From Alphaproteobacteria bacterium (lineage in GTDB: Bacteria; Pseudomonadota; Alphaproteobacteria; Caulobacterales; Maricaulaceae), in assembly GCA_018222865.1 (NCBI GenBank), contig JAAEZM010000006.1, positions 124,001 to 188,000 of the forward strand: a DNA stretch of 64,000 bases, given 5' to 3'. The position numbers and the translations under genes are program-made. The first letter of the stretch is position 1. The number at the start of each line of letters is the position of its first letter. The notes below the pieces were generated by a model. The model saw only the letters and a program-made list of their open reading frames with translations, did not search any database and had not been told where the DNA came from. Positions 8,951-16,562 of this stretch are shown here, piece after piece.

Positions 8951-10396
8951 ATGAATTTGATCAATGGCGAATGGCGTGAAGGCCGCGCGGAGGTCTTCAA
9001 CTCTGAAGATCCGGCTCATGGCAATGAAATCTGGACCGGGCGTGCTGCGAGTGCTGAGGATGTCGATGAGGCCTTCCGCGCCGCGCGTTCAGCTTTTCCG
9101 GCCTGGGGGCGGACGCATTATCCTGAACGCGTCGCTCTGGTTGAGGCCTATAAGGCTTATCTGGAAGCGCATAAGCTGGAGCTGGGCGAGCTGATCTCCA
9201 AGGAGACAGGCAAGCCCTTATGGGAAGGTCTCACCGAGGCCGGGGCGATGATTGGCAAGGTCGACATCTCCAAGTCAGCCTATCAAGATCGCACTGGCGA
9301 AACCTCAAGCGATACTGCTTTCGGCTATGCAGCGATGGCGCACAAACCGCTCGGCGTCATGTTCGTTCTCGGGCCGTATAATTTCCCGGGCCACCTGCCG
9401 AACGGGCATATTATCCCAGCGCTGCTGGCAGGAAATACCATCGTCTTCAAACCGTCCGAGATCACACCGGCTGTGGGTGAGTTCATGGCCAAGGCCTGGG
9501 ACGCCGCAGGGCTTCCTGCCGGCGTGTTCAACCTTGTTCAGGGCGCGCGTGATACGGGCGCTGCGGCGCTGGATCATGCCGATCTCGATGGCGTACTGTT
9601 CACTGGCTCCTGGCCGACTGGTCGCTTCATCCATGAGAAATTCGCGGGTCGGCCGAATGTTCAGCTGGCGCTGGAAATGGGCGGGAATAATCCGCTTGTC
9701 GTCTGGGATGCGGCTGATGCTGAAGCTGCGGCACGGATCGCGGTTCAATCCTCCTATGTAACGGCCGGCCAGCGCTGTTCTTGCGCACGCCGCCTGATCG
9801 TACCGGCGGGTGAGACGGGTGATGCCATCGTCAATCGGGTTGCCGAGATTGCCGGTGAGCTCAGCCTGGGGGCCTGGGATGATGAGGTGGAGCCGTTCAT
9901 GGGGCCGCTCGTCTCCGCGCGCGCTGCGGAAAACGTTCTCAAGGCTCAGGCCGATCTGATCGAACGCGGCGCGAAGCCCGTGCGCGCTGCCGAGCGTGAT
10001 GCACGTGGTGAGGCCTTCTTGCGCCCGGGCATCCTCGACGTGACCGGGATTGAGGTGCCGGACGAGGAAGTCTTTGGGCCTTTGATCCAGGTGGTCCGTG
10101 TGGACAGTTTTGAGGACGCGATACGCGCGGCCAATGATACTGCCTACGGCCTCTCAGCCGGCCTTGTCTCCGACAGTGAAGCTCTATGGAACCAGTTCTG
10201 GGTGGAAAGCCGGGCCGGTATTGTCAACTGGAACCGGCCGACCTGTGGCGCTGCCTCCAACATGCCATTTGGTGGACCCGGCCAATCCGGAAATCTGCGT
10301 CCGAGCGCCTATTATGCGGCGGATTATTGTGCCTATCCGGTAGCCACCCAGGCCGCACGCGAGCCTGAGCGCATGGGAATTCGTGGCCTCGACTGA
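8951..10396 (+). CDS. astD: Succinylglutamate-semialdehyde dehydrogenase
   Basis: 481 residues, aldehyde dehydrogenase superfamily with AstD-like character: GPYNFPGHLPNGHI, the glutamate in ALEMGGNNP and the catalytic cysteine in GQRCSCARR (Cys276). It oxidises N-succinylglutamate semialdehyde to succinylglutamate with NAD. Starts 5 bases after astA and ends before an intrinsic terminator, so it closes the operon. Confidence 0.93.
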   Translation: MNLINGEWREGRAEVFNSEDPAHGNEIWTGRAASAEDVDEAFRAARSAFPAWGRTHYPERVALVEAYKAYLEAHKLELGELISKETGKPLWEGLTEAGAMIGKVDISKSAYQDRTGETSSDTAFGYAAMAHKPLGVMFVLGPYNFPGHLPNGHIIPALLAGNTIVFKPSEITPAVGEFMAKAWDAAGLPAGVFNLVQGARDTGAAALDHADLDGVLFTGSWPTGRFIHEKFAGRPNVQLALEMGGNNPLVVWDAADAEAAARIAVQSSYVTAGQRCSCARRLIVPAGETGDAIVNRVAEIAGELSLGAWDDEVEPFMGPLVSARAAENVLKAQADLIERGAKPVRAAERDARGEAFLRPGILDVTGIEVPDEEVFGPLIQVVRVDSFEDAIRAANDTAYGLSAGLVSDSEALWNQFWVESRAGIVNWNRPTCGAASNMPFGGPGQSGNLRPSAYYAADYCAYPVATQAAREPERMGIRGLD

Positions 10397-10432
10397 GGTC
10401 AGCTCAGCATCAAACCATCTGACCGAGAATCA

Positions 10433-10475
10433 GGGCGGGCCGGTTCCACGAAGGAGCGGTCCGCCCTTTGCGTTT
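10433..10475 (+). terminator. Terminator of the M20-astA-astD operon
   Basis: GGGCGG (10433-10438) with CCG (10440-10442) pairs with CGG (10457-10459) and CCGCCC (10461-10466) around a purine-rich loop, followed by TTTGCGTTTT. The remaining 258 bases up to the next gene hold no gene I can support. Confidence 0.75.
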
Positions 10476-10733
10476 TCGGGCGACGGGCATCATTGGATGA
10501 GCCTGCCAAGAGATCTGGGCACCATGCGCCATGCCCGCTGTTGAAAGCCTTGAGTTTGACAATGGCCCAGGCGGAGCAGGGCAGGTGGAGCAGGGCTGGC
10601 GGGTGCGTTTTCCGGTCGATGAAATGCACGGTGCGCCTTGCTCGACTGAGCGCGCGCAGGAAGCTGATTGGTTTCGCGTTGAAATTAGTCGAATCCTGTC
10701 ATATTCCAGACCCCGAATGGGGAGAGGTAAGTC

Positions 10734-11159
10734 TTGGCCAAACCGGTCAGCATAGTTCTGGTTGATGATGACCCGGATGAGCATTTGCTCTTCCGAGAAG
10801 ATCTCACGGATGCGGGCGTCCTTCTGGACTTCCAGGCCTTTACGCGCGCGGACGAGGCGCTCGAGCACCTTCGACAACGCGATATTCATCCTGTCCTGAT
10901 CCTCACCGACCTGTCTCTCGCCGCCGATGCAGCCTTGACCCTCATTGAGGACTGCCAGGCCTATCTGCATGGCGGAGCGATCGGTTGCTATTCCGGGACC
11001 TTAAATCCGGAGATGGATGAGCTCTGCCGTGAACGCGGTACAAGCTTCTACATCGTCAAGCCCGTCACGCGTGAGATCATGCTACAGGTCGTCGAGACGC
11101 TGAAAGGGATCACCGTTGAGGAGCATGACGACGGCAAGGTTTCCTTCGTCGCCGAATAG
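10734..11159 (+). CDS. Single-domain response regulator (receiver protein)
   Basis: 141 residues forming one receiver domain: VLVDDDPDEH (acidic pair), ILTDLSL with the phospho-acceptor Asp, and IVKPVT with the conserved Lys. No output domain, so it probably signals by protein contact. The start is TTG at 10734, supported by GGAGAGG six bases upstream. No kinase gene adjoins it. Confidence 0.8.
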   Translation: MAKPVSIVLVDDDPDEHLLFREDLTDAGVLLDFQAFTRADEALEHLRQRDIHPVLILTDLSLAADAALTLIEDCQAYLHGGAIGCYSGTLNPEMDELCRERGTSFYIVKPVTREIMLQVVETLKGITVEEHDDGKVSFVAE

Positions 11160-11180
11160 TCTCCTTGCCGGCAGAAGCTT

Positions 11181-11546
11181 CTAAGCTTTCGAGACAAAGA
11201 AACAGATCTTGTTGCGATCAAGATCGCGCACATAGCCCGAAAAGAATGGACCTTTCTGACAAGGCTCGCCTTCATCCGTGCCGCCGAGCGCGATGGCCTG
11301 GGCGTGAAGGCGTCTGACCTCTTCAATAGACCCGGCATCCAGGCCGAGCATGGTGCCGTTGCCATGACAGGCCGGGTGTTCGTCATAGGGAAGGGCCAGG
11401 GCGAAGGTGAAGTCCTCCCCTTGATAATAGGCCATGCGCTCTGTTTGCGCGAAACGCTTGGGGCCATTGGGCTCGAAAAGCGCATCATAGAAGGCCATAG
11501 CGGCATTCATATCATTCGTCCCGAATACGAAATAGCTCATCTTCAT
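11181..11546 (-). CDS. VOC-family (glyoxalase/bleomycin-resistance-like) protein
   Basis: 121 residues with the beta-alpha-beta pattern of vicinal-oxygen-chelate proteins: SYFVFGTNDMNAAMAFYDAL, metal-ligand candidates near HPACHGNG and the closing FFSGYVRDLDRNKICFF. Substrate unknown. Ribosome site GGAGAG. Divergent from the WYL regulator at 11634 with 87 bases between them that hold two inverted repeats, so it is probably that regulator's target. Confidence 0.8.
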   Translation of the reverse strand: MKMSYFVFGTNDMNAAMAFYDALFEPNGPKRFAQTERMAYYQGEDFTFALALPYDEHPACHGNGTMLGLDAGSIEEVRRLHAQAIALGGTDEGEPCQKGPFFSGYVRDLDRNKICFFVSKA

Positions 11547-11556
11547 TGTCAGATCT

Positions 11557-11622
11557 CTCCAGTGTCGCGCGGCCGGTATGGCCGCTCTGGAGATGTATTG
11601 ATTAAGCCGACATTTTATGTCG
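11557..11622. promoter_or_regulatory. Two inverted repeats in the VOC/WYL divergent promoter region
   Basis: A nested repeat at 11557-11592: CTCCAG/CTGGAG outside and GCGGCC/GGCCGC inside. A second, CGACAT-TTT-ATGTCG, at 11608-11622 lies just before the regulator start. The second looks like an operator for the neighbouring HTH regulator (inference). Confidence 0.5.
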
Positions 11623-11633
11623 TATTAGTTTAG

Positions 11634-12368
11634 ATGGGACGCGCAAATGTCAGTGACCGCCTGCAGCGATTGGAGCTTCTGGCTGCACAACTCAAGCAGG
11701 ACGCCTTGTGCACGGTATCCGGACTGGCGCAGCAATTTGGCGTGAGTGAGCGCACCATCACCCGGGACCTGGCCCTGATGCGCGAACAGGGGCTACCCAT
11801 CGATGCAGATCGGGGGCGAGGCGGTGGCGTGCGCCTGGATCGAAACTGGGGCGTGGGGCGCCTTAATCTTGCTTATCCGGACGCGGTAGATCTTCTGGTC
11901 AGTATCGAAGTGGCGGAGCGTATGGAGTCGCCCTTGTTTCTGGCCGGGTTGGGGGCGGTCAAACGGCAATTGATTGCGTCGTTTTCTCCCGACCGGCGCG
12001 AGAAAGTCGAGCGGCTGAAATCACGAATCCTCATTGGCGATACGGCATCAGCCTATGTTCAGCTTGGCGTATCGGCTCCAGCCGGGCCTGTGGTCCAGGC
12101 GCTTCACCAGGCGTTTGTGGAGCAGGAAAGACTGGAGATTGCGTATCGGCGCGAAGACGGGGCGACTTCTCAGCGCCTGGTCGAGCCGCACTATCTGCTG
12201 CTGCAATATCCGGTCTGGTATGTGATTGCTTTTGACTATCTGCGAAAGACTGCGCGCGTTTTTCGCTGTGATCGGATCACAGAAGCATCGCGCACGGATG
12301 AGGCTTTTTCTCTTCTGCCCCGCACAGTGTTCGAGAACGTGCTTGAGGGGAGTGCTTTAAGGCTCTAG
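11634..12368 (+). CDS. YafY-type transcriptional regulator (HTH + WYL domain)
   Basis: 244 residues. N-terminal winged HTH of the HTH_11/DeoR type (residues about 8-60: LCTVSGLAQQFGVSERTITR), a middle linker, and a C-terminal WYL domain (about 135-215) in which VWYVIAFDYLRKTARVFR corresponds to the ligand-sensing core. It probably represses or activates the divergent VOC gene in response to a small ligand. Starts at ATG 11634. Confidence 0.88.
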   Translation: MGRANVSDRLQRLELLAAQLKQDALCTVSGLAQQFGVSERTITRDLALMREQGLPIDADRGRGGGVRLDRNWGVGRLNLAYPDAVDLLVSIEVAERMESPLFLAGLGAVKRQLIASFSPDRREKVERLKSRILIGDTASAYVQLGVSAPAGPVVQALHQAFVEQERLEIAYRREDGATSQRLVEPHYLLLQYPVWYVIAFDYLRKTARVFRCDRITEASRTDEAFSLLPRTVFENVLEGSALRL

Positions 12369-12376
12369 GCGAGGCA

Positions 12377-13258
12377 CTAGACCGCCTCCGCCTCCGCCAA
12401 CAGACCGCCTTCGCGCGCATATTCCTGCGTGCCCTTTGTATAAACTTTGTCGCCCTCAATAATATCTGACGGTTTGAGTTCTGGCAGGGTGGGCAGGCGC
12501 TCATAGAGCGGTGCGAAATCGGCGTAGGTCGCCTCCATCAGCTCCTCATAGCTGTCGATCACAAAATAGGTCTGCTGGAAGTCGTCATAGCGATAGTCTG
12601 TACGCATCACGCGCTCGAGATCGAAATGCACACGGTTGGGCGAACGGGCCTCGAGGCAGAAAATGGACTCGGCCTTGGAGGAGACGATACCTGCGCCGTA
12701 AATGCGGCGGCCTTCCGGCGTATTAATGAGGCCGAACTCCACCGTATACCAGTAAAGCCGCGCCATATTCTTGATCGTGTCAAACTCCAGCGAGCGCAGC
12801 CCGCCCTTGCCATAGGCTTCCATATAATCCGCGAATACGGGCTGGGTGAGCAGTGGGACATGACCGAAGACATCGTGGAAAATGTCGGGCTCGGGTAAAT
12901 AGTCCAGCTTGTGGCCATCGCGGATAAAGCGACCGGAGACAAAGCGGCGATTGGCGAGATGCTCGTAGAATTGCTTCTCATCGATCAGGCCGGGAACGGT
13001 GACCACAGTCCAGCCGGTCAGTTTTTCGAGCTTTTCATTGACCCGGCGAAAATCGGGAATCCCGCCCTCATTGAGATTGAGCAGTTCCAGCCCCTTGAAA
13101 TGCTCGGGTGCTGCGCGGCCCTTGAGGATTTTCATCTGCCGTTCGAACAGGGTCGTCCAGATCGCGTGTTCCTCCGATGAATAGAGGTCCCACTTCTGGT
13201 CGATCGTCATATCTGCATTTGGAGTCTGGGCACTGACAACCGGATCATTGACGGGCAT
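12377..13258 (-). CDS. phhA: Phenylalanine 4-hydroxylase
   Basis: 293 residues, the length of bacterial single-domain aromatic amino acid hydroxylases. Iron ligands are visible as His128 and His133 in HDVFGH and Glu174 in WYTVEFG; FVSGRFIRDGHKLDYLPEPD is the pterin/iron region. It converts phenylalanine to tyrosine using a pterin and O2. No pterin recycling gene adjoins it. A palindromic operator candidate lies just upstream (13275-13298). GGAGCGCGCC precedes the start. Confidence 0.95.
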   Translation of the reverse strand: MPVNDPVVSAQTPNADMTIDQKWDLYSSEEHAIWTTLFERQMKILKGRAAPEHFKGLELLNLNEGGIPDFRRVNEKLEKLTGWTVVTVPGLIDEKQFYEHLANRRFVSGRFIRDGHKLDYLPEPDIFHDVFGHVPLLTQPVFADYMEAYGKGGLRSLEFDTIKNMARLYWYTVEFGLINTPEGRRIYGAGIVSSKAESIFCLEARSPNRVHFDLERVMRTDYRYDDFQQTYFVIDSYEELMEATYADFAPLYERLPTLPELKPSDIIEGDKVYTKGTQEYAREGGLLAEAEAV

Positions 13259-13274
13259 GGCGCGCTCCTGAGCT

Positions 13275-13298
13275 AACTAGTTTCATTTGTAACTAGTT
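13275..13298 (-). promoter_or_regulatory. Palindromic operator candidate upstream of phhA
   Basis: AACTAGTT occurs twice (13275-13282 and 13291-13298), and the 16 bp spanning them (13279-13294) fit the imperfect palindrome AGTTWCAWWTGWAACT. The size and symmetry suit a MarR-type or similar dimeric regulator. It lies 17-40 bases before the phhA start codon, where binding would block transcription or initiation. Confidence 0.55.
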
Positions 13299-13308
13299 AT
13301 AGCGCGAA

Positions 13309-13348
13309 CGGGGCGCGGCGGAAATGGTCATTTCCGCACATCGCCCCG
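13309..13348 (-). terminator. Nested hairpin between the crystallin-like gene and phhA
   Basis: Outer stem CGGGGCG (13309-13315) with CGCCCCG (13342-13348), inner stem GCGGAAATG (13318-13326) with CATTTCCGC (13329-13337). It follows the crystallin-like gene on the same strand and probably ends its transcript, although no T-run follows. Confidence 0.5.
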
Positions 13349-13371
13349 TAAAGCTCACTCTGTGTGCCGGC

Positions 13372-14592
13372 CTAGCGCGTGCACAGCACATTGACGATGG
13401 GGGCGCACTGGCCGCGGCGACACTCGCGGTTGGAGCCCAGGAACCAGGTGCGGGCCCGGTTATAGCGGTCGACATCGTAGTGCTCAGCCTGGCTGTAGCC
13501 GCTATCCCGGCAGATCCGGTCTGCGGTTTCCTGGTCGCAGCGATTGCCATTGCCGCGCAGGCAGCGATCCACGCCGAAACCATTGATCTCAGGGCGCGGG
13601 AAGAAGAGGGCGTCCACACCGCGCACACCGCCATCAATATCCTGACGGCCGCCGCCCGGATAACCGCCAGGCGGGAAACCGCCGCCTGAACCATCCAGCC
13701 GGCGCGCTGAAGAGATCATGTCGTCGAAACCATAGTCTCTCAGATTATCAATGCGCTCAGCGGTGAAGGTCTCGCAATGGCCGCGATAATTGGCGTGTTC
13801 GCAGAACTCCCAGGTCTCGCCGCGCGCGATAGAGAGGCTCGAGGCATGGTCGTGGAAACGGAGCGGGCCGAAGTCCGGCGTATCATACTCCAGGTCGACC
13901 CGTTGGCCGCGATAATCCTGCGCCGAGTAGAGGAAGACACCATTGCGCGGGCGATTGCCGCGGCGATTGGTGTCATCGGGCTGGGCAGAACTGATTTCCC
14001 GGTCCATGCCGCCGCCAATGTTTGGCATATCCGCGCGGACTTCCATGCACGCGCCTTCAAAGCGCTGGTGCTGGCATAAGCGCCAGGAGCTGGTGCCGCT
14101 ATAGCGGATGGAGCGCGCCCGGTCGTTGAAATCGCGGCGGCCCAGATCGCTTTCTTCACGCCGCAAAGTGATGGAGCTCCCGGTATAATTTGGTCCGGAA
14201 TACAAGGTTAGGGCTTCGCCACCTGGGTGATTATTCGAACCACCGGAACTTCCGCCACTGCCACCGCTTTGAGAGATCGCGCGCACAGAGGTGAGCTGAT
14301 TATTCAGCCGGCCCAGCGAGGCAGTATCGGCATCGATCGTCAGGCACATGCCTTCCATATCGGTATGCTGACAGACCCGCCAGGTCCCGGAGACGACGCG
14401 GATCGAGCCGACCCTGTCATTGAAACCGACGCGTGAGAGATTTCGGATATAGCGGTCAACGCTCAGGCTTTCGCCTTGATAATTGGGCTGGTCGTAGAGG
14501 ATGATTTCCTGGGCGGCCGCGCTGGTGACGGCAGGCCCCAAACCGATTATCGCGAAGCTCGCAAGGCTCGCCAGTCTATTCAAAACGCTCAT
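13372..14592 (-). CDS. Secreted protein with three beta/gamma-crystallin domains
   Basis: 406 residues: signal peptide (about 1-28, ending SAAAQ), then three crystallin-type domains, each with two copies of the calcium-clamp signature N/D-N/D-x-x-S/T-S: NDRVGS and NNQLTS; NDRARS and DREISS (variant); HDHASS (variant) and DDMISS. Gly/Ser linkers separate the domains. The last 90 residues are a separate Cys-rich, glycine-proline-led tail (PPGGYPGGG, then several Cys). Microbial beta/gamma-crystallins bind calcium and often act outside the cell. I use ATG 14592 behind GAGGGAGAG; a TTG at 14598 is also in frame. Function unknown. Confidence 0.85.
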   Translation of the reverse strand: MSVLNRLASLASFAIIGLGPAVTSAAAQEIILYDQPNYQGESLSVDRYIRNLSRVGFNDRVGSIRVVSGTWRVCQHTDMEGMCLTIDADTASLGRLNNQLTSVRAISQSGGSGGSSGGSNNHPGGEALTLYSGPNYTGSSITLRREESDLGRRDFNDRARSIRYSGTSSWRLCQHQRFEGACMEVRADMPNIGGGMDREISSAQPDDTNRRGNRPRNGVFLYSAQDYRGQRVDLEYDTPDFGPLRFHDHASSLSIARGETWEFCEHANYRGHCETFTAERIDNLRDYGFDDMISSARRLDGSGGGFPPGGYPGGGRQDIDGGVRGVDALFFPRPEINGFGVDRCLRGNGNRCDQETADRICRDSGYSQAEHYDVDRYNRARTWFLGSNRECRRGQCAPIVNVLCTR

Positions 14593-14715
14593 GTCCAACT
14601 CTCCCTCGGGACGGGTTACGCAATACGGTGACGAGCGTGCCGCCTCCAGCCTGAACCCATCCCGAAAAGAGTAGTCAGATTACATTCATCTCGCCAAGCG
14701 TGTTGCTATGACGAT

Positions 14716-16485
14716 TCAGTATCCGATTGCCGAACCGTCTTTGCGCATTTCCGAGGCAGCGTGATAAACGCCGGTCTCCGGGTCACGCCAGATGGCTTGA
14801 TAGCCCCCGAAACCGCCATCGCCCGGTGCGACGACATGGCCGCGCGCTTCCAGCTCGGCGATGACATCTGCAGGCACACCGCTTTCCAGATAGACCGTTC
14901 CGACATCATTGGCCTGACCGATACCATCAGTTGGCTGGGTTGAACCGGCATGCCGCCAACGCGCCGCATCGCCGGCTTCTTGAACATTGAGATCGAAATC
15001 GATCATGTTCACCAGGATGTTGACGTGACCCTGGGGCTGCATGGCGCCGCCCATCAGGCCGAAACTCATCAAGGCATCGCCATTTTGAGTCACCATGGCA
15101 GGAATGATGGTGTGGAAGGGGCGTTTGCCCGGAGCGTAAACATTGGGATGGCCTTCTTCGAGCGAGAAGAGCTGGCCACGATTCTGCAACATGAAACCCA
15201 GACCGTCCGGCACAAGGCCAGAGCCCATGCCGCGATAATTGGACTGGATCAGAGACACCATCATGCCATCGCTATCGGCCACGGTCAGATAGGTCGTGTC
15301 GCCGTCTTCCAGAATAGCCGGATCGCCCGGTCCGACCTGCTGCATGGCTTCGCTCATGGAGATCAGGGCGCGGCGCTGATCAGCATACTCATCCGAGACC
15401 AGGGCTTCGATGGGAGCGGGCGAGAATGCCGGGTCGGCATAGAAGCGGGCGCGGTCCTCAAAGGCCAGACGCTTGGCTTCGATCATCACATGCAGGGCGT
15501 CGGCACTCATGAAACCCATTTCTGAAAGGTCGTACCCCTCCAGAACTTGCAGCATTTGCAGCGCGGCAATGCCCTGGCCTTCAGGCGGCAATTCCCAGAC
15601 ATCATAGCCACGATAATTCACCGAGACCGGGTCTACCCAGGTCGACCGGTGCGCGGCGAAATCCTCATACCGCATCGCTCCGCCAATCCGGCGCATATAG
15701 GCATCGACTGTGCGGGCGATCTCGCCCTGGTAGAAGGCTTCGCGGCCGCCCTCGGCAATCAGGCGATAGGTGTTGGCCAGATCGGGATTGCGGAAGATCT
15801 CACCCTCGCGCGGGGCATCGCCATCCTCGGTCACATAGGTGGCGCGCGCATTATCGAATTCCTCGATCATCCCCATTTCGACGGCGGGCTCGAAGCGTTC
15901 GAGATTCATCTGCCAATAAAAGGCAATGGTTTCGGTGATCGGGAAGCCGTTTTCGGCATAATCGATCGCCGGCGCGAGCACTTCATTCATTGGCATGCGG
16001 CCGAAGCGTTCATGGATCTCAAACCATCCATCAACCGTACCCGGTACGGAGACCGGCAGGGACCCGCCCGGCGGGATTTCACCAAAGGCTTCGCTGCGCG
16101 CCAGCAGGTCTTCATAGCTCAGGCCCTGGGGCGATCGTCCAGCGCCGTTGAGGCCGTAAACCTCACGGGTTTCCGGATCCCAGATCATTACGAAGATATC
16201 GCCGCCAATTCCGTTTCCGGTAGGCTCCATGAGGCCGATCGCCGCATTGGCGGCAATCGCGGCATCCACGGCATTCCCGCCATCGCGCAGAATGTTGATC
16301 GCCACTTGCGACGCGAGCGGGTGTGCGGTGGCGGCGACACCGTTCTGGGCGATCACAGGCGAGCGGGTCGCGAAATGGTCGCCAGAAACGCGATCACCAG
16401 GGTAATGCGTCTGCGGCTGCGCGATAGCGTGTTCAAAGGTCATAAGCGAGAGCGTGGCTAGAGCAAGAAGAGAGCGTTTCATCAT
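14716..16485 (-). CDS. ggt: Gamma-glutamyltransferase
   Basis: 589 residues with an N-terminal signal peptide, so periplasmic. The proenzyme architecture is clear: large-subunit segment GGNAVDAAIAANAAIGLMEP and GIGGDIF, then the autocleavage site DGDTTYLTVADSDG, where the first Thr of TTY becomes the N-terminal nucleophile of the small subunit, then NYRGMGSGLVPDGLGF and the GLMGGAMQPQGHVN segment. It hydrolyses or transfers gamma-glutamyl groups from glutathione and related peptides. Confidence 0.95.
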   Translation of the reverse strand: MMKRSLLALATLSLMTFEHAIAQPQTHYPGDRVSGDHFATRSPVIAQNGVAATAHPLASQVAINILRDGGNAVDAAIAANAAIGLMEPTGNGIGGDIFVMIWDPETREVYGLNGAGRSPQGLSYEDLLARSEAFGEIPPGGSLPVSVPGTVDGWFEIHERFGRMPMNEVLAPAIDYAENGFPITETIAFYWQMNLERFEPAVEMGMIEEFDNARATYVTEDGDAPREGEIFRNPDLANTYRLIAEGGREAFYQGEIARTVDAYMRRIGGAMRYEDFAAHRSTWVDPVSVNYRGYDVWELPPEGQGIAALQMLQVLEGYDLSEMGFMSADALHVMIEAKRLAFEDRARFYADPAFSPAPIEALVSDEYADQRRALISMSEAMQQVGPGDPAILEDGDTTYLTVADSDGMMVSLIQSNYRGMGSGLVPDGLGFMLQNRGQLFSLEEGHPNVYAPGKRPFHTIIPAMVTQNGDALMSFGLMGGAMQPQGHVNILVNMIDFDLNVQEAGDAARWRHAGSTQPTDGIGQANDVGTVYLESGVPADVIAELEARGHVVAPGDGGFGGYQAIWRDPETGVYHAASEMRKDGSAIGY

Positions 16486-16562
16486 GATGGGGATCTAAGC
16501 GCGCACCTGCATATTGTCCAAGCGGAAAGCATATTGCAGATGCTCACATCCTCGAGGGGCGC

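Noticed and set aside
10531-10755. 74-codon forward frame before the receiver gene
   Set aside because: No ribosome site or recognisable family, and its end overlaps the receiver start.
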